Under the pieces are notes generated by a model. It ran no database searches. It was given only the letters and a program-made list of their open reading frames with translations, and was not told the origin of the DNA. From Acidobacteriota bacterium (GTDB lineage: Bacteria; Acidobacteriota; Terriglobia; Terriglobales; Acidobacteriaceae): 10,825 bases of DNA. Positions 1 to 9,731 of this stretch are shown here, one piece after another. The first letter of the stretch is position 1; every line of letters starts with the position of its first letter. The position numbers and the translations under genes were made by a program. The stretch is taken from the NCBI GenBank assembly GCA_021798235.1, contig JAJZMO010000319.1, forward strand, positions 1 to 10,825. Reading direction: 5' to 3'.

Positions 1-229
1 GGCAACTCGCCTCGACTACGGCGATCATGCAATCATCCTCCGTCTCCATGCGCTTGTAATCAAACCCCATCTGGCGTAGCCACTCCACGCGGCCCATCTC
101 AAACCAGACCAGATAGTTCGCATGGTGCACGATGCCCATCTGATCCGTCTCGGCATAGCGCACGCGCAAGGGCGTTTGGCTCACGGCTGATTTCGTTGGC
201 AAATCTACGGCTTCCCGAAGCTGGCTCAT
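1..229 (-). CDS. Acyl-CoA thioesterase, 4HBT/YbgC-like hotdog family (partial, 3' end outside window)
   Basis: This is the first 76 residues of a hotdog-fold thioesterase, an enzyme class that hydrolyses acyl-CoA thioesters in the cytoplasm. The diagnostic stretch at residues 22-49 reads RVRYAETDQMGIVHHANY and continues with WFE and an R-x-E pair. Asp29 in the TDQMG motif aligns with the catalytic Asp of 4-hydroxybenzoyl-CoA thioesterase and YbgC. The ATG at 229 lies 12 bases after the stop of the enoyl-CoA hydratase gene, with a weak GGA about 7 bases upstream. A GTG at 184 (residue 16) is a possible alternative start, because the family core begins near residue 20, but no ribosome binding site precedes it. 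The position at the end of a probable leucine-degradation cluster suggests it releases CoA from a pathway intermediate; that is inference. The family is clear, the substrate is unknown. Confidence 0.88.
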   Translation of the reverse strand, partial: MSQLREAVDLPTKSAVSQTPLRVRYAETDQMGIVHHANYLVWFEMGRVEWLRQMGFDYKRMETEDDCMIAVVEASC

Positions 230-241
230 CTTTCGATCCGT

Positions 242-1039
242 TCATTTTTTGGGGTTGGCAGAGGGCCACTGCGGCCTGCGTTTTTCCAGAAACGCCGCCA
301 CGCCCTCTTGAAAATCCTGTGTGGCCCGTGCCGCCACGCTGCGCGGAATTGCGTCTTGCAAGGCACGCTCCAATTGCGGACGCACGCGCTCCAACATCAT
401 TTGCTTGGTGGCCCGCAATGCCTGCGGACTATTTTGCAGCAACGTCTGCGCCAATGCTTGCGCGCGCGGCAACAGCGCCTCCGGCTCAACAACTTCGTTC
501 ACCAGTCCCATGCGCTGCGCCGCTTCGGCAGAGATCAATCGCCCGGTCAGCAACAGGTCGCGCGCATTTTTTTCTCCTGTTTGCAGCGCCAAAAATGTGG
601 AGACCATCGCCGGAATAAATCCGATGCGCACCTCCGTGTAGCCAAACTGCGCGCCGCGTGCGGCCAGCGTCACGTCGCAAAGCGTGGCCAGGCCCATGCC
701 TCCGGCCAGTGCCGGGCCGTGCACGGCGGCAATCGCAGGAATTGGCAGCTCATACAGCGCGCGAAAAAGCCGGATCATGCGCTCAGCATCCGCAGCGTGC
801 TCGGCTGAGGATTTCTGGCTCAACGCGCGCAGATGCTCAATGTCCAGCCCCGCGCAAAAAGCCGCGCCTGCGCCGGTCAGCAACAGCACGCAGGCCGTGC
901 GCTGCGCCGCCGCGTCCAAGACGTGCAGCAGTTCGTCCATCATCGCCGGGTTCAGCGCATTGCGCCGCTCAGGCCGATGCAGTGTCACCGTCAGCACCGC
1001 TGCGGCCTCTTCCACACGCAACGTTTCGAAATTCTTCAT
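242..1039 (-). CDS. liuC: Enoyl-CoA hydratase/isomerase family protein, probable 3-methylglutaconyl-CoA hydratase
   Basis: A 265-residue crotonase-fold protein, a normal length for the family. Oxyanion-hole segments are visible at residues 56-66 (GAGAAFCAGLD) and 107-118 (HGPALAGGMGLA). Glu136, in FGYTEVRIG, matches catalytic Glu164 of rat crotonase. The position of rat Glu144 is Gly116 here (GGMGLATLCD), so one of the two classical acid/base residues is missing; as remembered, some bacterial LiuC-type proteins also have Gly there. If the pathway call is right, it hydrates 3-methylglutaconyl-CoA to HMG-CoA, the substrate of the lyase encoded just upstream. The ATG at 1039 is preferred because GAGGG (1044-1048) sits 4 bases before it and the protein then begins MKNFETLRVE, as is usual. 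An in-frame ATG at 1063 would overlap the lyase gene, from which this start is separated by 10 bases. Other crotonase activities remain possible. Confidence 0.85.
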   Translation of the reverse strand: MKNFETLRVEEAAAVLTVTLHRPERRNALNPAMMDELLHVLDAAAQRTACVLLLTGAGAAFCAGLDIEHLRALSQKSSAEHAADAERMIRLFRALYELPIPAIAAVHGPALAGGMGLATLCDVTLAARGAQFGYTEVRIGFIPAMVSTFLALQTGEKNARDLLLTGRLISAEAAQRMGLVNEVVEPEALLPRAQALAQTLLQNSPQALRATKQMMLERVRPQLERALQDAIPRSVAARATQDFQEGVAAFLEKRRPQWPSANPKK

Positions 1040-1049
1040 CGCACCCTCG

Positions 1050-1937
1050 TCACTGCCTGCCATCCTTGCTGCCGTAGCGCGTGGCAATGGCCTCCGCCGC
1101 GGAGAGCAATCCATCGAGCGGCATCAGCCGCGGCACATCGGCTCCAGCCTGCCGCAACACATCCAGCGCTTTCTCCGTTGCGATGTTGCCCAGCAGCGCA
1201 TCCTGCGCAAACGGGCAGCCACCCAGTCCGCGCAAGCTCATATCGAATCGTCTGCATCCAACCTGATACGCCGCGAGCACCTTGCCCTCTGTCTCCGCCA
1301 GGCGCGCATGCAAATGCACGCCGATCTCTACATCAGGATGCGCAGCAATCGCCGCGCCGGTCACGCTGCGAATCCGTTCTGCATCCGCAATGCCCACGGT
1401 ATCGGCCAGAGAAATCTGGCGCACGCCCATCTCAGCCAGCAAGCCGCAGGCTTCGATCACTTCCTCCACATTCCACGCATCGCCATAGGGATTGCCGAAG
1501 GCCATCGAAATATAAACCGCAACCTCCATGCCAGCGCGATAGGCCGTTTCGCTGATGGCATCCAGCGCGTCCAGCGCTTCTTCGGGCGTCTGCTTCTGGT
1601 TGCGCGCTAAAAAGGTCGGCGCAATGGAATACGGAAATCCCAACGTGCGCACGGCCTCAGTGGCGGCGGCGCGTTCGGCTCCCTTGTCATTGACCACCAC
1701 ACCGATGATCTCCACATCGTCCGGCGGATCCAGCCAGGCCAGCACCTGTTCAGCGTCGGCCATCTGCGGCACGGCCTTGGGCGAAACAAATGACACCGCA
1801 TCAATATGGCGAAAGCCTGCGGCGACCAGCGTGCGCAAATAGTCGGCCTTGATCTCCGCGGGAATCACTCCGGGCAATCCCTGCCAGGCATCGCGTGGAC
1901 ATTCGATAATTTTTACGCTCTCTGTTTTTGTGCTCAC
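1050..1937 (-). CDS. liuE: Hydroxymethylglutaryl-CoA lyase family protein (DRE-TIM metallolyase)
   Basis: A 295-residue single-domain TIM-barrel lyase, close to the usual length. HMG-CoA lyase cleaves HMG-CoA to acetyl-CoA and acetoacetate in leucine and ketone metabolism. Visible landmarks are IIECPRDAWQG (10-20, with Arg15 and Asp16 matching human Arg41/Asp42), SFVSPKAVPQM (49-59), LADTVG (177-182), metal-ligand-type His208 and His210 in VHLH, and the active-site loop GLGGCPFAQ with Cys241 and Asn251. It differs from the human/Pseudomonas type: CPRDAWQG replaces GPRDGLQN, Asp46 stands where human Glu72 is, and His210 is followed by Ala, not Asp. AFGNPYGDAWN (146-156) and these changes resemble a subfamily I remember from Bacteroidetes. 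The start is GTG, in the sequence TAGTG: its G is the last base of the upstream stop codon. There is no good ribosome binding site, so translation is probably coupled to the carboxyltransferase gene. Confidence 0.88.
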   Translation of the reverse strand: MSTKTESVKIIECPRDAWQGLPGVIPAEIKADYLRTLVAAGFRHIDAVSFVSPKAVPQMADAEQVLAWLDPPDDVEIIGVVVNDKGAERAAATEAVRTLGFPYSIAPTFLARNQKQTPEEALDALDAISETAYRAGMEVAVYISMAFGNPYGDAWNVEEVIEACGLLAEMGVRQISLADTVGIADAERIRSVTGAAIAAHPDVEIGVHLHARLAETEGKVLAAYQVGCRRFDMSLRGLGGCPFAQDALLGNIATEKALDVLRQAGADVPRLMPLDGLLSAAEAIATRYGSKDGRQ

Positions 1938-3640
1938 TAGGTTTGCAGTATACCGGGATGGAACCGTGGCATCTCAGGATTCAGCGCCGCGCATTCCAGC
2001 GCCGTGATCAGCACCTCGCGCGTTTTTCTGGGATCAATGATCGCATCCACCCATAGCCGCGCCGCTGCGTAGCGCGCGTCGGATTGCGCATCGTACGTGG
2101 CCTGCATGGAGGCCAGCAGCTCCTGCTTCTCTGCCTCGCTCAACCGCTGGCCCGCACGCAACAACTGCTGCACTTTAATTTCCACCAAAGTGTTGGCCGC
2201 CGCCGTGCCGCTCATCACAGCGCAGCGTGCCGTGGGCCAGGCGAAGATGAAGCGCGGATCGTAGGCCTTGCCGCACATTGCGTAATTGCCTGCGCCATAG
2301 GAACCGCCAAGAATCACGGTAACTTTGGGCACCACGCTGTTGGCCACGGCTGCCACCATCTTGGCGCCAGAACGAATGATGCCGCCCGCCTCAGCGTCGC
2401 GGCCCACCATGAAGCCATTCACATCCTGCAAAAATAGCAGCGGCACGCGGCTCTGGTTGCAATCCATGATGAAGCGCGCGGCCTTGTCTGCGGACTCACT
2501 GTAGAGCACGCCGCCAAACTGCATCCGGCTTTGGCCATCCGGCCCCATCTGCTGCTGGTGCATCTTTTGATTGGCCACAATGCCCACGGCCCAGCCGCCA
2601 ATGCGCGCGTAGCCGCAGAGTACGGTCGCGCCGTACTCCGGCCGATATTCGTCGAAGCGCGAACCGTCCACAATGCGCGCAATCACGGCGTGCATGTCAT
2701 ACGCATTGCCGGGGATTTTTTCTGGAGCCGGATGCAGCAACCCCAGCAAATCTTCTGCCGGATACAGCGGTGCATCGCGCAGCGGGTCGAATGGTATGCG
2801 ATCGAAGGCTGGAGCCGGAGCAGCGCCCAATCGACCCACCAACGAACGCAACCGCGCCAGGCAAAGCTGCTCATTCGGCTCTTTGAAGTCCACCGTTCCC
2901 GAGATGGCCGCGTGCATCGACGCGCCGCCGAGTTCCTCCGCCGAATACTTTTGCCCAATAGCCGCCTGCACCAGCGCAGGCCCGGCGAGAAACAGTCCGC
3001 TGCCTTCGGTCATCAGCACGTGGTCGGTCATCACCGGCAAGTACGCTCCGCCCGCCACGCACATGCCCAAAATCGCCGTGATCTGCGGAATACCCCGGGC
3101 CGACAACACCGCGTTATTGCGAAAGACGCGGCCAAAATCATCTTGATCGGGAAAGACATCCTCTTGCAACGGCAAAAAGACGCCGGAGGAATCGACCAAA
3201 TAAAGAACGGGAATATGATTTTCCAGCGCAATGTGCTGCGCGCGCAAAACTTTTTTGGCCGTCATCGGGAAAAACGCGCCGGCCTTCACCGTGGCGTCAT
3301 TGGCAATGACCATCACGCGCCGACCTGCCACGCAACCCACACCCGTCACCACGCCTGCCGCTGGCGCACCGCCCCACTCCGCATACATGCCGTGTGCGGC
3401 GTACAGCGCCAACTCCAAAAACTCACTTCCAGGGTCGAGCAGCAATTCCAGCCGTTCGCGCACGGTCAGCCGCTGCTTGGCGTGCTGCGCGGCGATGGCT
3501 TTGGTGCCGCCACCTTGGCAGATCGCCGCCTGCTCCTGCTCCAGCGCTGCGAGCAACGTGCGCATAGCCACGGCGTTGGACTCCAAGAGATCCTCTCGGC
3601 TCGGCAGGCAGGATTGCAGCGTATTTGTAGGCAGATTCAT
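1937..3640 (-). CDS. liuB: Acyl-CoA carboxylase carboxyltransferase (beta) subunit, probable methylcrotonyl-CoA carboxylase
   Basis: A 567-residue protein with two crotonase-like carboxyltransferase domains, N (about 50-300) and C (about 310-550). It transfers CO2 from carboxybiotin to an acyl-CoA; for methylcrotonyl-CoA carboxylase the product is 3-methylglutaconyl-CoA. Visible motifs: DSSGVFLPLQEDVFPDQDDF (150-169), the N-domain loop CVAGGAYLP (194-202), LQDVNGFMVG (404-413), GGSYGAGNYAMCGKAYDPRF (445-464) and AWPTARCAVM (467-476). The segment DSSGVFLPLQEDVFP is closer to methylcrotonyl- than to propionyl-CoA carboxylases, and the neighbouring HMG-CoA lyase and hydratase support that reading. 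The ATG at 3640 is the first start after an in-frame stop about 125 bases upstream, and it leaves the usual N-terminal helix (LESNAVAMRTLLAALE) intact, but it has no good ribosome binding site. The biotin carboxylase/biotin carrier subunit it needs is not in the window. Other branched acyl-CoA substrates, such as geranyl-CoA, cannot be excluded. Confidence 0.88.
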   Translation of the reverse strand: MNLPTNTLQSCLPSREDLLESNAVAMRTLLAALEQEQAAICQGGGTKAIAAQHAKQRLTVRERLELLLDPGSEFLELALYAAHGMYAEWGGAPAAGVVTGVGCVAGRRVMVIANDATVKAGAFFPMTAKKVLRAQHIALENHIPVLYLVDSSGVFLPLQEDVFPDQDDFGRVFRNNAVLSARGIPQITAILGMCVAGGAYLPVMTDHVLMTEGSGLFLAGPALVQAAIGQKYSAEELGGASMHAAISGTVDFKEPNEQLCLARLRSLVGRLGAAPAPAFDRIPFDPLRDAPLYPAEDLLGLLHPAPEKIPGNAYDMHAVIARIVDGSRFDEYRPEYGATVLCGYARIGGWAVGIVANQKMHQQQMGPDGQSRMQFGGVLYSESADKAARFIMDCNQSRVPLLFLQDVNGFMVGRDAEAGGIIRSGAKMVAAVANSVVPKVTVILGGSYGAGNYAMCGKAYDPRFIFAWPTARCAVMSGTAAANTLVEIKVQQLLRAGQRLSEAEKQELLASMQATYDAQSDARYAAARLWVDAIIDPRKTREVLITALECAALNPEMPRFHPGILQT

Positions 3641-3796
3641 AGCGCGCTGGACATCGTCCCCAGCAACGGTACCGCAGCTTTGGAGATCGCTGCAAGTCGA
3701 GATACTCGCCGCAACGTCCGCAGCACGCTGCAGGCCGTGGCTGGTTCCACGCAGCGAGATTCGCTAGCGCATCTGAAAAGAAATTGGAAGCAGCGT
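3641..3796 (-). other. Spacer between atpC and the carboxyltransferase gene
   Basis: These 156 bases form the largest gap in the window and separate the ATP synthase genes from the catabolic genes. I see no convincing terminator: there is no strong GC-rich stem followed by a T-run on the minus strand. Two small dyads are present. AGCGA-ATC-TCGCT lies at 3753-3765 about 30 bases after the atpC stop. An imperfect 18-base palindrome around CGGTACCG lies at 3662-3679, about 20 bases before the carboxyltransferase start. I see no good promoter hexamer pair. Reading frames through the gap look like out-of-frame shadows of atpC and the carboxyltransferase gene. Read-through from the atp operon is possible. 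Confidence 0.5.
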
Positions 3797-4234
3797 TTAC
3801 TGGTTCGCAGGGGTCGAACTGGAGGCGGAGGACAAGCGTGCTTCCGCCTCTTGCTGCACGCGGTTCGCTTCACGATAGAGCTTGGATTCGGCACCCGCCT
3901 CACTCCACAGCTTTTGGCCGCGTTCCAACATCTGCTGTGCGGCGGCCACGTCAATGGCATTGGGAGCAACAACACTCTCTGCCAGAATGGTGACGCGCTC
4001 TGGCAGCACCTCCGCAAAGCCCCAGGCAACAAAGTAGCGCTGCTCTCCAACACTGCCACCATGCAGGCGCACTTCGCCCGCACCTAACTCCGTCAGGAGC
4101 GGGGCGTGGCCGTAGAGCGCCTCCAGGGAGCCAGAGCGCGCTGGCAGTTCCACCGCGCTGGCCGTGCCGTCAATAAAGACATGGTCTGGTGTGACCAGCC
4201 GAACGCGCAATTCGTTGTGTGCCGTTTCCGCCAT
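3797..4234 (-). CDS. atpC: ATP synthase F1 epsilon subunit
   Basis: A 145-residue central-stalk subunit of F1 that links gamma to the c-ring and can inhibit ATP hydrolysis through its C-terminal helices. The N-terminal beta-sandwich (about 8-87) carries the family pattern VELPARSG (28-35) and GHAPLLTELGAGEVRL (42-57). The C-terminal part (about 92-135) is a predicted helical hairpin rich in Ala, Glu and Arg. The ATP-binding motif known from Bacillus epsilon, I/L-D-x-x-R-A, is represented by IDVAAA (94-99), so its Arg is replaced by Ala. The ATG at 4234 follows the atpD stop by 19 bases; a GAGG lies rather far upstream (14 bases). The tail SSASSSTPANQ is low-complexity. This is the last gene of the atp series. 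Confidence 0.95.
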   Translation of the reverse strand: MAETAHNELRVRLVTPDHVFIDGTASAVELPARSGSLEALYGHAPLLTELGAGEVRLHGGSVGEQRYFVAWGFAEVLPERVTILAESVVAPNAIDVAAAQQMLERGQKLWSEAGAESKLYREANRVQQEAEARLSSASSSTPANQ

Positions 4235-4253
4235 GGTTGTCTAGAGCCTCACG

Positions 4254-6801
<2,548 letters not shown>

Positions 6802-6820
6802 CGTCTCTCTGCGCCTGCTC

Positions 6821-8362
6821 CTAAGCCTTGGCCGCTGCGGCTGTCTGCCGCGCAGCCGCGAAGCTCTGCTTGTACTCCTTGAGCGCGGCATGGATGCGCG
6901 ACTTCAAATCGTCGTCCAATGTCTTCTTGCTGACAATGTCGGCCAACAACGCGGACTGTGCCGTGTCCAAATACTTGTACAGTCCCTCTTCAAAGACACG
7001 CACATCTTCCACGCGAACGTCATCCAAGTAGCCATTGGTTCCGGCGAAGATGGCGACCACCTGCTTTTCCGTCGACAAGGGAGAAAACTGCGACTGCTTC
7101 AACAGCTCGGTCAAACGCTGACCACGGTTCAACTGGTTCTGCGTCACCTTGTCCAGGTCACTGCCGAACTGCGCAAAGGCCGCCAGCTCGCGGTACTGCG
7201 CCAGATCCAGCTTCAGCGTACCCGCCACCTGACGCATGGCCTTGATCTGCGCACTGCCACCGACGCGGCTCACCGAAAGACCCACGTTGACCGCCGGACG
7301 CACGCCCGAGTTGAACAAATCCGTCTCCAGATAAATCTGGCCATCGGTAATGGAGATTACGTTGGTGGGAATATATGCGGAAACGTCGCCGGCCTGCGTC
7401 TCAATAATCGGCAACGCTGTCAGCGAGCCACCGCCGTTTTTCTGGCTCAGCTTCGCGGAACGCTCCAGCAGACGCGAGTGCAGATAAAAGACATCGCCGG
7501 GATAGGCTTCGCGGCCTGGAGGACGACGCAGCAGCAACGAAATTTCACGATATGCCGTCGCGTGCTTGGACAGATCGTCATAAATGACTAGCGCGTGCCG
7601 ACCTGTGTCGCGGAAATGCTCGCCGATGGCAGTGGCTGCGTAAGGCGCCAGATACAACATCGGCGCGGGTTCTGAGGCCGAGGCCACCACAACGACGGTG
7701 TACTCCATCGCGCCGCGTTCGGTCAGCGTCTGCACCACCTGCGCCACGGAGGAGCGCTTCTGGCCGATCGCGCAATAGATGCAAATCAAATTATTTTTGG
7801 CGCTGTTGAGAATGGTGTCAATCGCAACGGCGGTCTTGCCCGTCTGACGGTCACCAATGATGAGTTCGCGCTGGCCGCGGCCAATCGGAATCATGCTGTC
7901 GATGGCCTTCAGTCCCGTCGACATCGGCTCGCGCACCGGCTGACGATCAATCACACCCGGAGCCAACCGCTCAATGGGCAGGCTATGCTGGGTGGCAATT
8001 GGTCCCTTGCCGTCAATCGGCTGGCCCAGCGCATTCACCACGCGGCCAATCATGGCTTCTCCCACGGGCACGCTCATGATCTTGCCGGAGCGGCGCACGG
8101 AATCGCCTTCCTTCAGCTCGGTGTATTCGCCCAGCAACACCGCGCCCACCTGATCCTCTTCGAGGTTCATGGCCAGGCCAGCCACGTTGTGCGGGAACTC
8201 GATGAGTTCTCCCGCCATGACCTTTTCCAGCCCGTGGATGCGCGCAATGCCATCGCCAAGGGACGTGATGGTGCCGACTTCATCGACGCGCACGCGCGAC
8301 TCGAAGCTCTCAATCTGCTCGCGCAGAATCTGTGTGATTTCGTCTGCCTTTATCTGAGCCAT
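6821..8362 (-). CDS. atpA: ATP synthase F1 alpha subunit
   Basis: A 513-residue non-catalytic nucleotide-binding subunit that alternates with beta in the F1 hexamer. The P-loop GDRQTGKT is at 170-177. [20 protein letters not shown] (257-276) is the Walker B region; most relatives have Gln where His267 stands. [20 protein letters not shown] (276-295) is the family signature block. The Arg finger that reaches into the beta catalytic site is Arg366 in [12 protein letters not shown]. The N-terminus [20 protein letters not shown] and the length are standard. The start at 8362 is preceded only by a weak A-rich AGAAAAG site, 72 bases after the atpH stop; this is the longest gap inside the atp series. 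The stop TAG at 6821 is followed by GAG, forming an AGGAG within the short gap to atpG. Confidence 0.98.
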   Translation of the reverse strand: MAQIKADEITQILREQIESFESRVRVDEVGTITSLGDGIARIHGLEKVMAGELIEFPHNVAGLAMNLEEDQVGAVLLGEYTELKEGDSVRRSGKIMSVPVGEAMIGRVVNALGQPIDGKGPIATQHSLPIERLAPGVIDRQPVREPMSTGLKAIDSMIPIGRGQRELIIGDRQTGKTAVAIDTILNSAKNNLICIYCAIGQKRSSVAQVVQTLTERGAMEYTVVVVASASEPAPMLYLAPYAATAIGEHFRDTGRHALVIYDDLSKHATAYREISLLLRRPPGREAYPGDVFYLHSRLLERSAKLSQKNGGGSLTALPIIETQAGDVSAYIPTNVISITDGQIYLETDLFNSGVRPAVNVGLSVSRVGGSAQIKAMRQVAGTLKLDLAQYRELAAFAQFGSDLDKVTQNQLNRGQRLTELLKQSQFSPLSTEKQVVAIFAGTNGYLDDVRVEDVRVFEEGLYKYLDTAQSALLADIVSKKTLDDDLKSRIHAALKEYKQSFAAARQTAAAAKA

Positions 8363-8434
8363 GCTTTTCTATTCGCTTCTCTACGTTCAAAAGTAACTGC
8401 TCGTGCGAGCCGGTCAGCCCGCGGAAAAAATTCT

Positions 8435-8974
8435 CTACTCGCCTGCCAACCGCTGCCGCAGACGCTCCAAACTGCCGCGCACGGAGCCGTCATACACCAC
8501 GCTGCCGATACGCAGTACCACGCCGCCCAACAGGGCGGAATCGCGCTTGTAAACCGCGCGGATGCTGCGCCCGGTCAACGTGGCCGCCCGCGCCTCCAGT
8601 GCCGCGCGTTCGCTTGCATCCAACTCCCGCACGCTGACAATCTCCGCCTCGCCAATGTTTTGGCGCGCGTTCATCTCCGTGCGATAGCTGGCAACAATCT
8701 CTGGCAGCGCAGCGATGCGGCCATTCTGCAACAACACGGCCAAAAAATTGCGCAGAGCTGGCAACAATTGCGTGCGCGCGGCCAGCGCATCAATCACCTT
8801 CAATTTTTCTTCCAACGCAATCGAGGGATCTTCCAGCGCCAAGCGCAGCGACACGTTGGCGGCAAAGTCGGCCTGCAAATCCTGCAATTGCACATTCGCC
8901 AGTTCGAGGTCCAGCTTCTCTGCCAAAACCACATCGACCAGTGCGCGCGCGTATCGGGGTGCGTAGAGACTCAT
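8435..8974 (-). CDS. atpH: ATP synthase F1 delta subunit (peripheral stalk, OSCP-like)
   Basis: A 179-residue stator subunit that joins the top of the alpha3beta3 hexamer to the b subunits. It starts YAPRYARALVDVV (4-16), the usual N-terminal helix of the alpha-binding domain. It ends with the family signature ALLGGVVLRIGSVVYDGSV (147-165) followed by RGSLERLRQRL. The length is typical. The ATG at 8974 is chosen because a strong AAGGGGAG (8983-8990) precedes it by 8 bases and it begins directly with MSLYAPRYA; the longer frame to 9010 adds residues not seen in the family. Only one base separates it from the atpF stop (TAA-T-ATG), so translation of the two is probably coupled. Confidence 0.95.
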   Translation of the reverse strand: MSLYAPRYARALVDVVLAEKLDLELANVQLQDLQADFAANVSLRLALEDPSIALEEKLKVIDALAARTQLLPALRNFLAVLLQNGRIAALPEIVASYRTEMNARQNIGEAEIVSVRELDASERAALEARAATLTGRSIRAVYKRDSALLGGVVLRIGSVVYDGSVRGSLERLRQRLAGE

Positions 8975-8975
8975 A

Positions 8976-9731
8976 TTAATTGCTCCCCTTGCCATCGAGT
9001 TCCGCCACAAAGCTCCGCACCAAGGCGCGATCTGTCTCCACGTCCAGAGTCAAATGACGCTGCGCGCTCTCGCAAATCAATCCAGCGACCAGCGCTTGGA
9101 TCTTTCGCTGCTCGCTCAGGCTGGACGACTGCACCTCCTGCTCGGCAGCACGAATCAAACGCAGCTTTTCTGCTTCCATCGCTGCGTGAATGCGCGCCTC
9201 ATCGGCAGCGGTTTGGCTTTCTGCCTGCGCGCGCATGGCTGCAATTTCTTCATCCAGACGGCTCAGGCGCTGCTCCACATCCTGCAAGCGACGACTGGCA
9301 TCTTCCGTGGCGCGACGCGCCTCCTGCAAATTTTTCTGGATGCGCTCCGCGCGGCTCCGCAATGCCTTGGGCAGGGCGCGCGCCACAAACCAAAGCACGG
9401 CGACGGCCAGAATCAGAAAATTGAGAAACTCAAAGATACGCGCGGTGGTTTCGACCTTCTGGCCCAATAAGCGCGCCAGGGTTTGCACCATCGGCGAATG
9501 CCGATAGACGTTAACCTCGTCCTCCGCAGCGTCGGCATCTGTCTTGTTCGCGGCCTGCGACTCGGGCGCGGTAACGCTTTGCGTCGCATCTGCACGCTGC
9601 GCGACCACCGAAGTCTGCGCAGGCGCTGCCGACTGCGCCAGCAAGCGTGAGCCAGCGGCCAGCAGCAGCATCGCAGCCAGACACAATCCAGCCAGAGTTC
9701 GAGAAATGGAATTGCTATGTCGTTGCATCAT
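8976..9731 (-). CDS. atpF: ATP synthase Fo b subunit with N-terminal signal peptide and extracytoplasmic segment
   Basis: A 251-residue stator subunit, much longer than the E. coli b subunit (156). In order it shows: a predicted signal peptide at 1-32 (basic n-region, hydrophobic LAGLCLAAMLLLAAG, likely cut after LLA at 30-32); an Ala/Asp/Glu/Gln-rich segment at about 33-98, predicted outside the membrane; one transmembrane helix at about 100-119 (FEFLNFLILAVAVLWFVARA); and a long charged coiled coil at about 121-215 for contact with delta and F1. A signal peptide fits the known b topology, with the N-terminus outside and the helix inside. I recall similar signal-bearing b subunits in acidobacteria. 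The start reads ATGATG, and the b' stop TGA overlaps the first ATG. GGAAGG lies 3 bases before the first ATG and 6 before the second (9728), so the second may be used. Confidence 0.92.
   Translation of the reverse strand: MMQRHSNSISRTLAGLCLAAMLLLAAGSRLLAQSAAPAQTSVVAQRADATQSVTAPESQAANKTDADAAEDEVNVYRHSPMVQTLARLLGQKVETTARIFEFLNFLILAVAVLWFVARALPKALRSRAERIQKNLQEARRATEDASRRLQDVEQRLSRLDEEIAAMRAQAESQTAADEARIHAAMEAEKLRLIRAAEQEVQSSSLSEQRKIQALVAGLICESAQRHLTLDVETDRALVRSFVAELDGKGSN
8983..8990 (-). promoter_or_regulatory. Strong ribosome binding site for atpH
   Basis: AAGGGGAG on the minus strand, 8 bases before the ATG at 8974. It lies inside the last codons of atpF and fixes the atpH start. Confidence 0.75.

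Noticed and set aside
3637..4083. Minus-strand open frame of 148 codons, out of frame with atpC, running through the spacer and ending in an ATGA overlap with the carboxyltransferase start
   Set aside because: Three quarters of it lies within atpC in another frame, the product resembles nothing known, and there is no ribosome binding site. The overlap with the next start is probably chance. I also saw no sign that atpC itself is frameshifted.
2531..4087. Long open frame of 518 codons on the plus strand, antisense to the carboxyltransferase gene and atpC
   Set aside because: It has no recognisable domain, a composition rich in His, Arg and Gln typical of the reverse strand of GC-rich genes, and lies opposite two well-identified genes.
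8363..8434. Possible terminator or regulatory stem (GCTCG-CA-CGAGC) between atpH and atpA
   Set aside because: The stem is 4-5 base pairs with a tiny loop and no following T-run. The genes belong to one conserved operon, so termination here is unlikely.
7985..9424. Open frame of 479 codons on the plus strand, antisense to atpA, atpH and atpF
   Set aside because: It crosses three gene boundaries of a conserved operon and shows no family motif; a codon-bias shadow.
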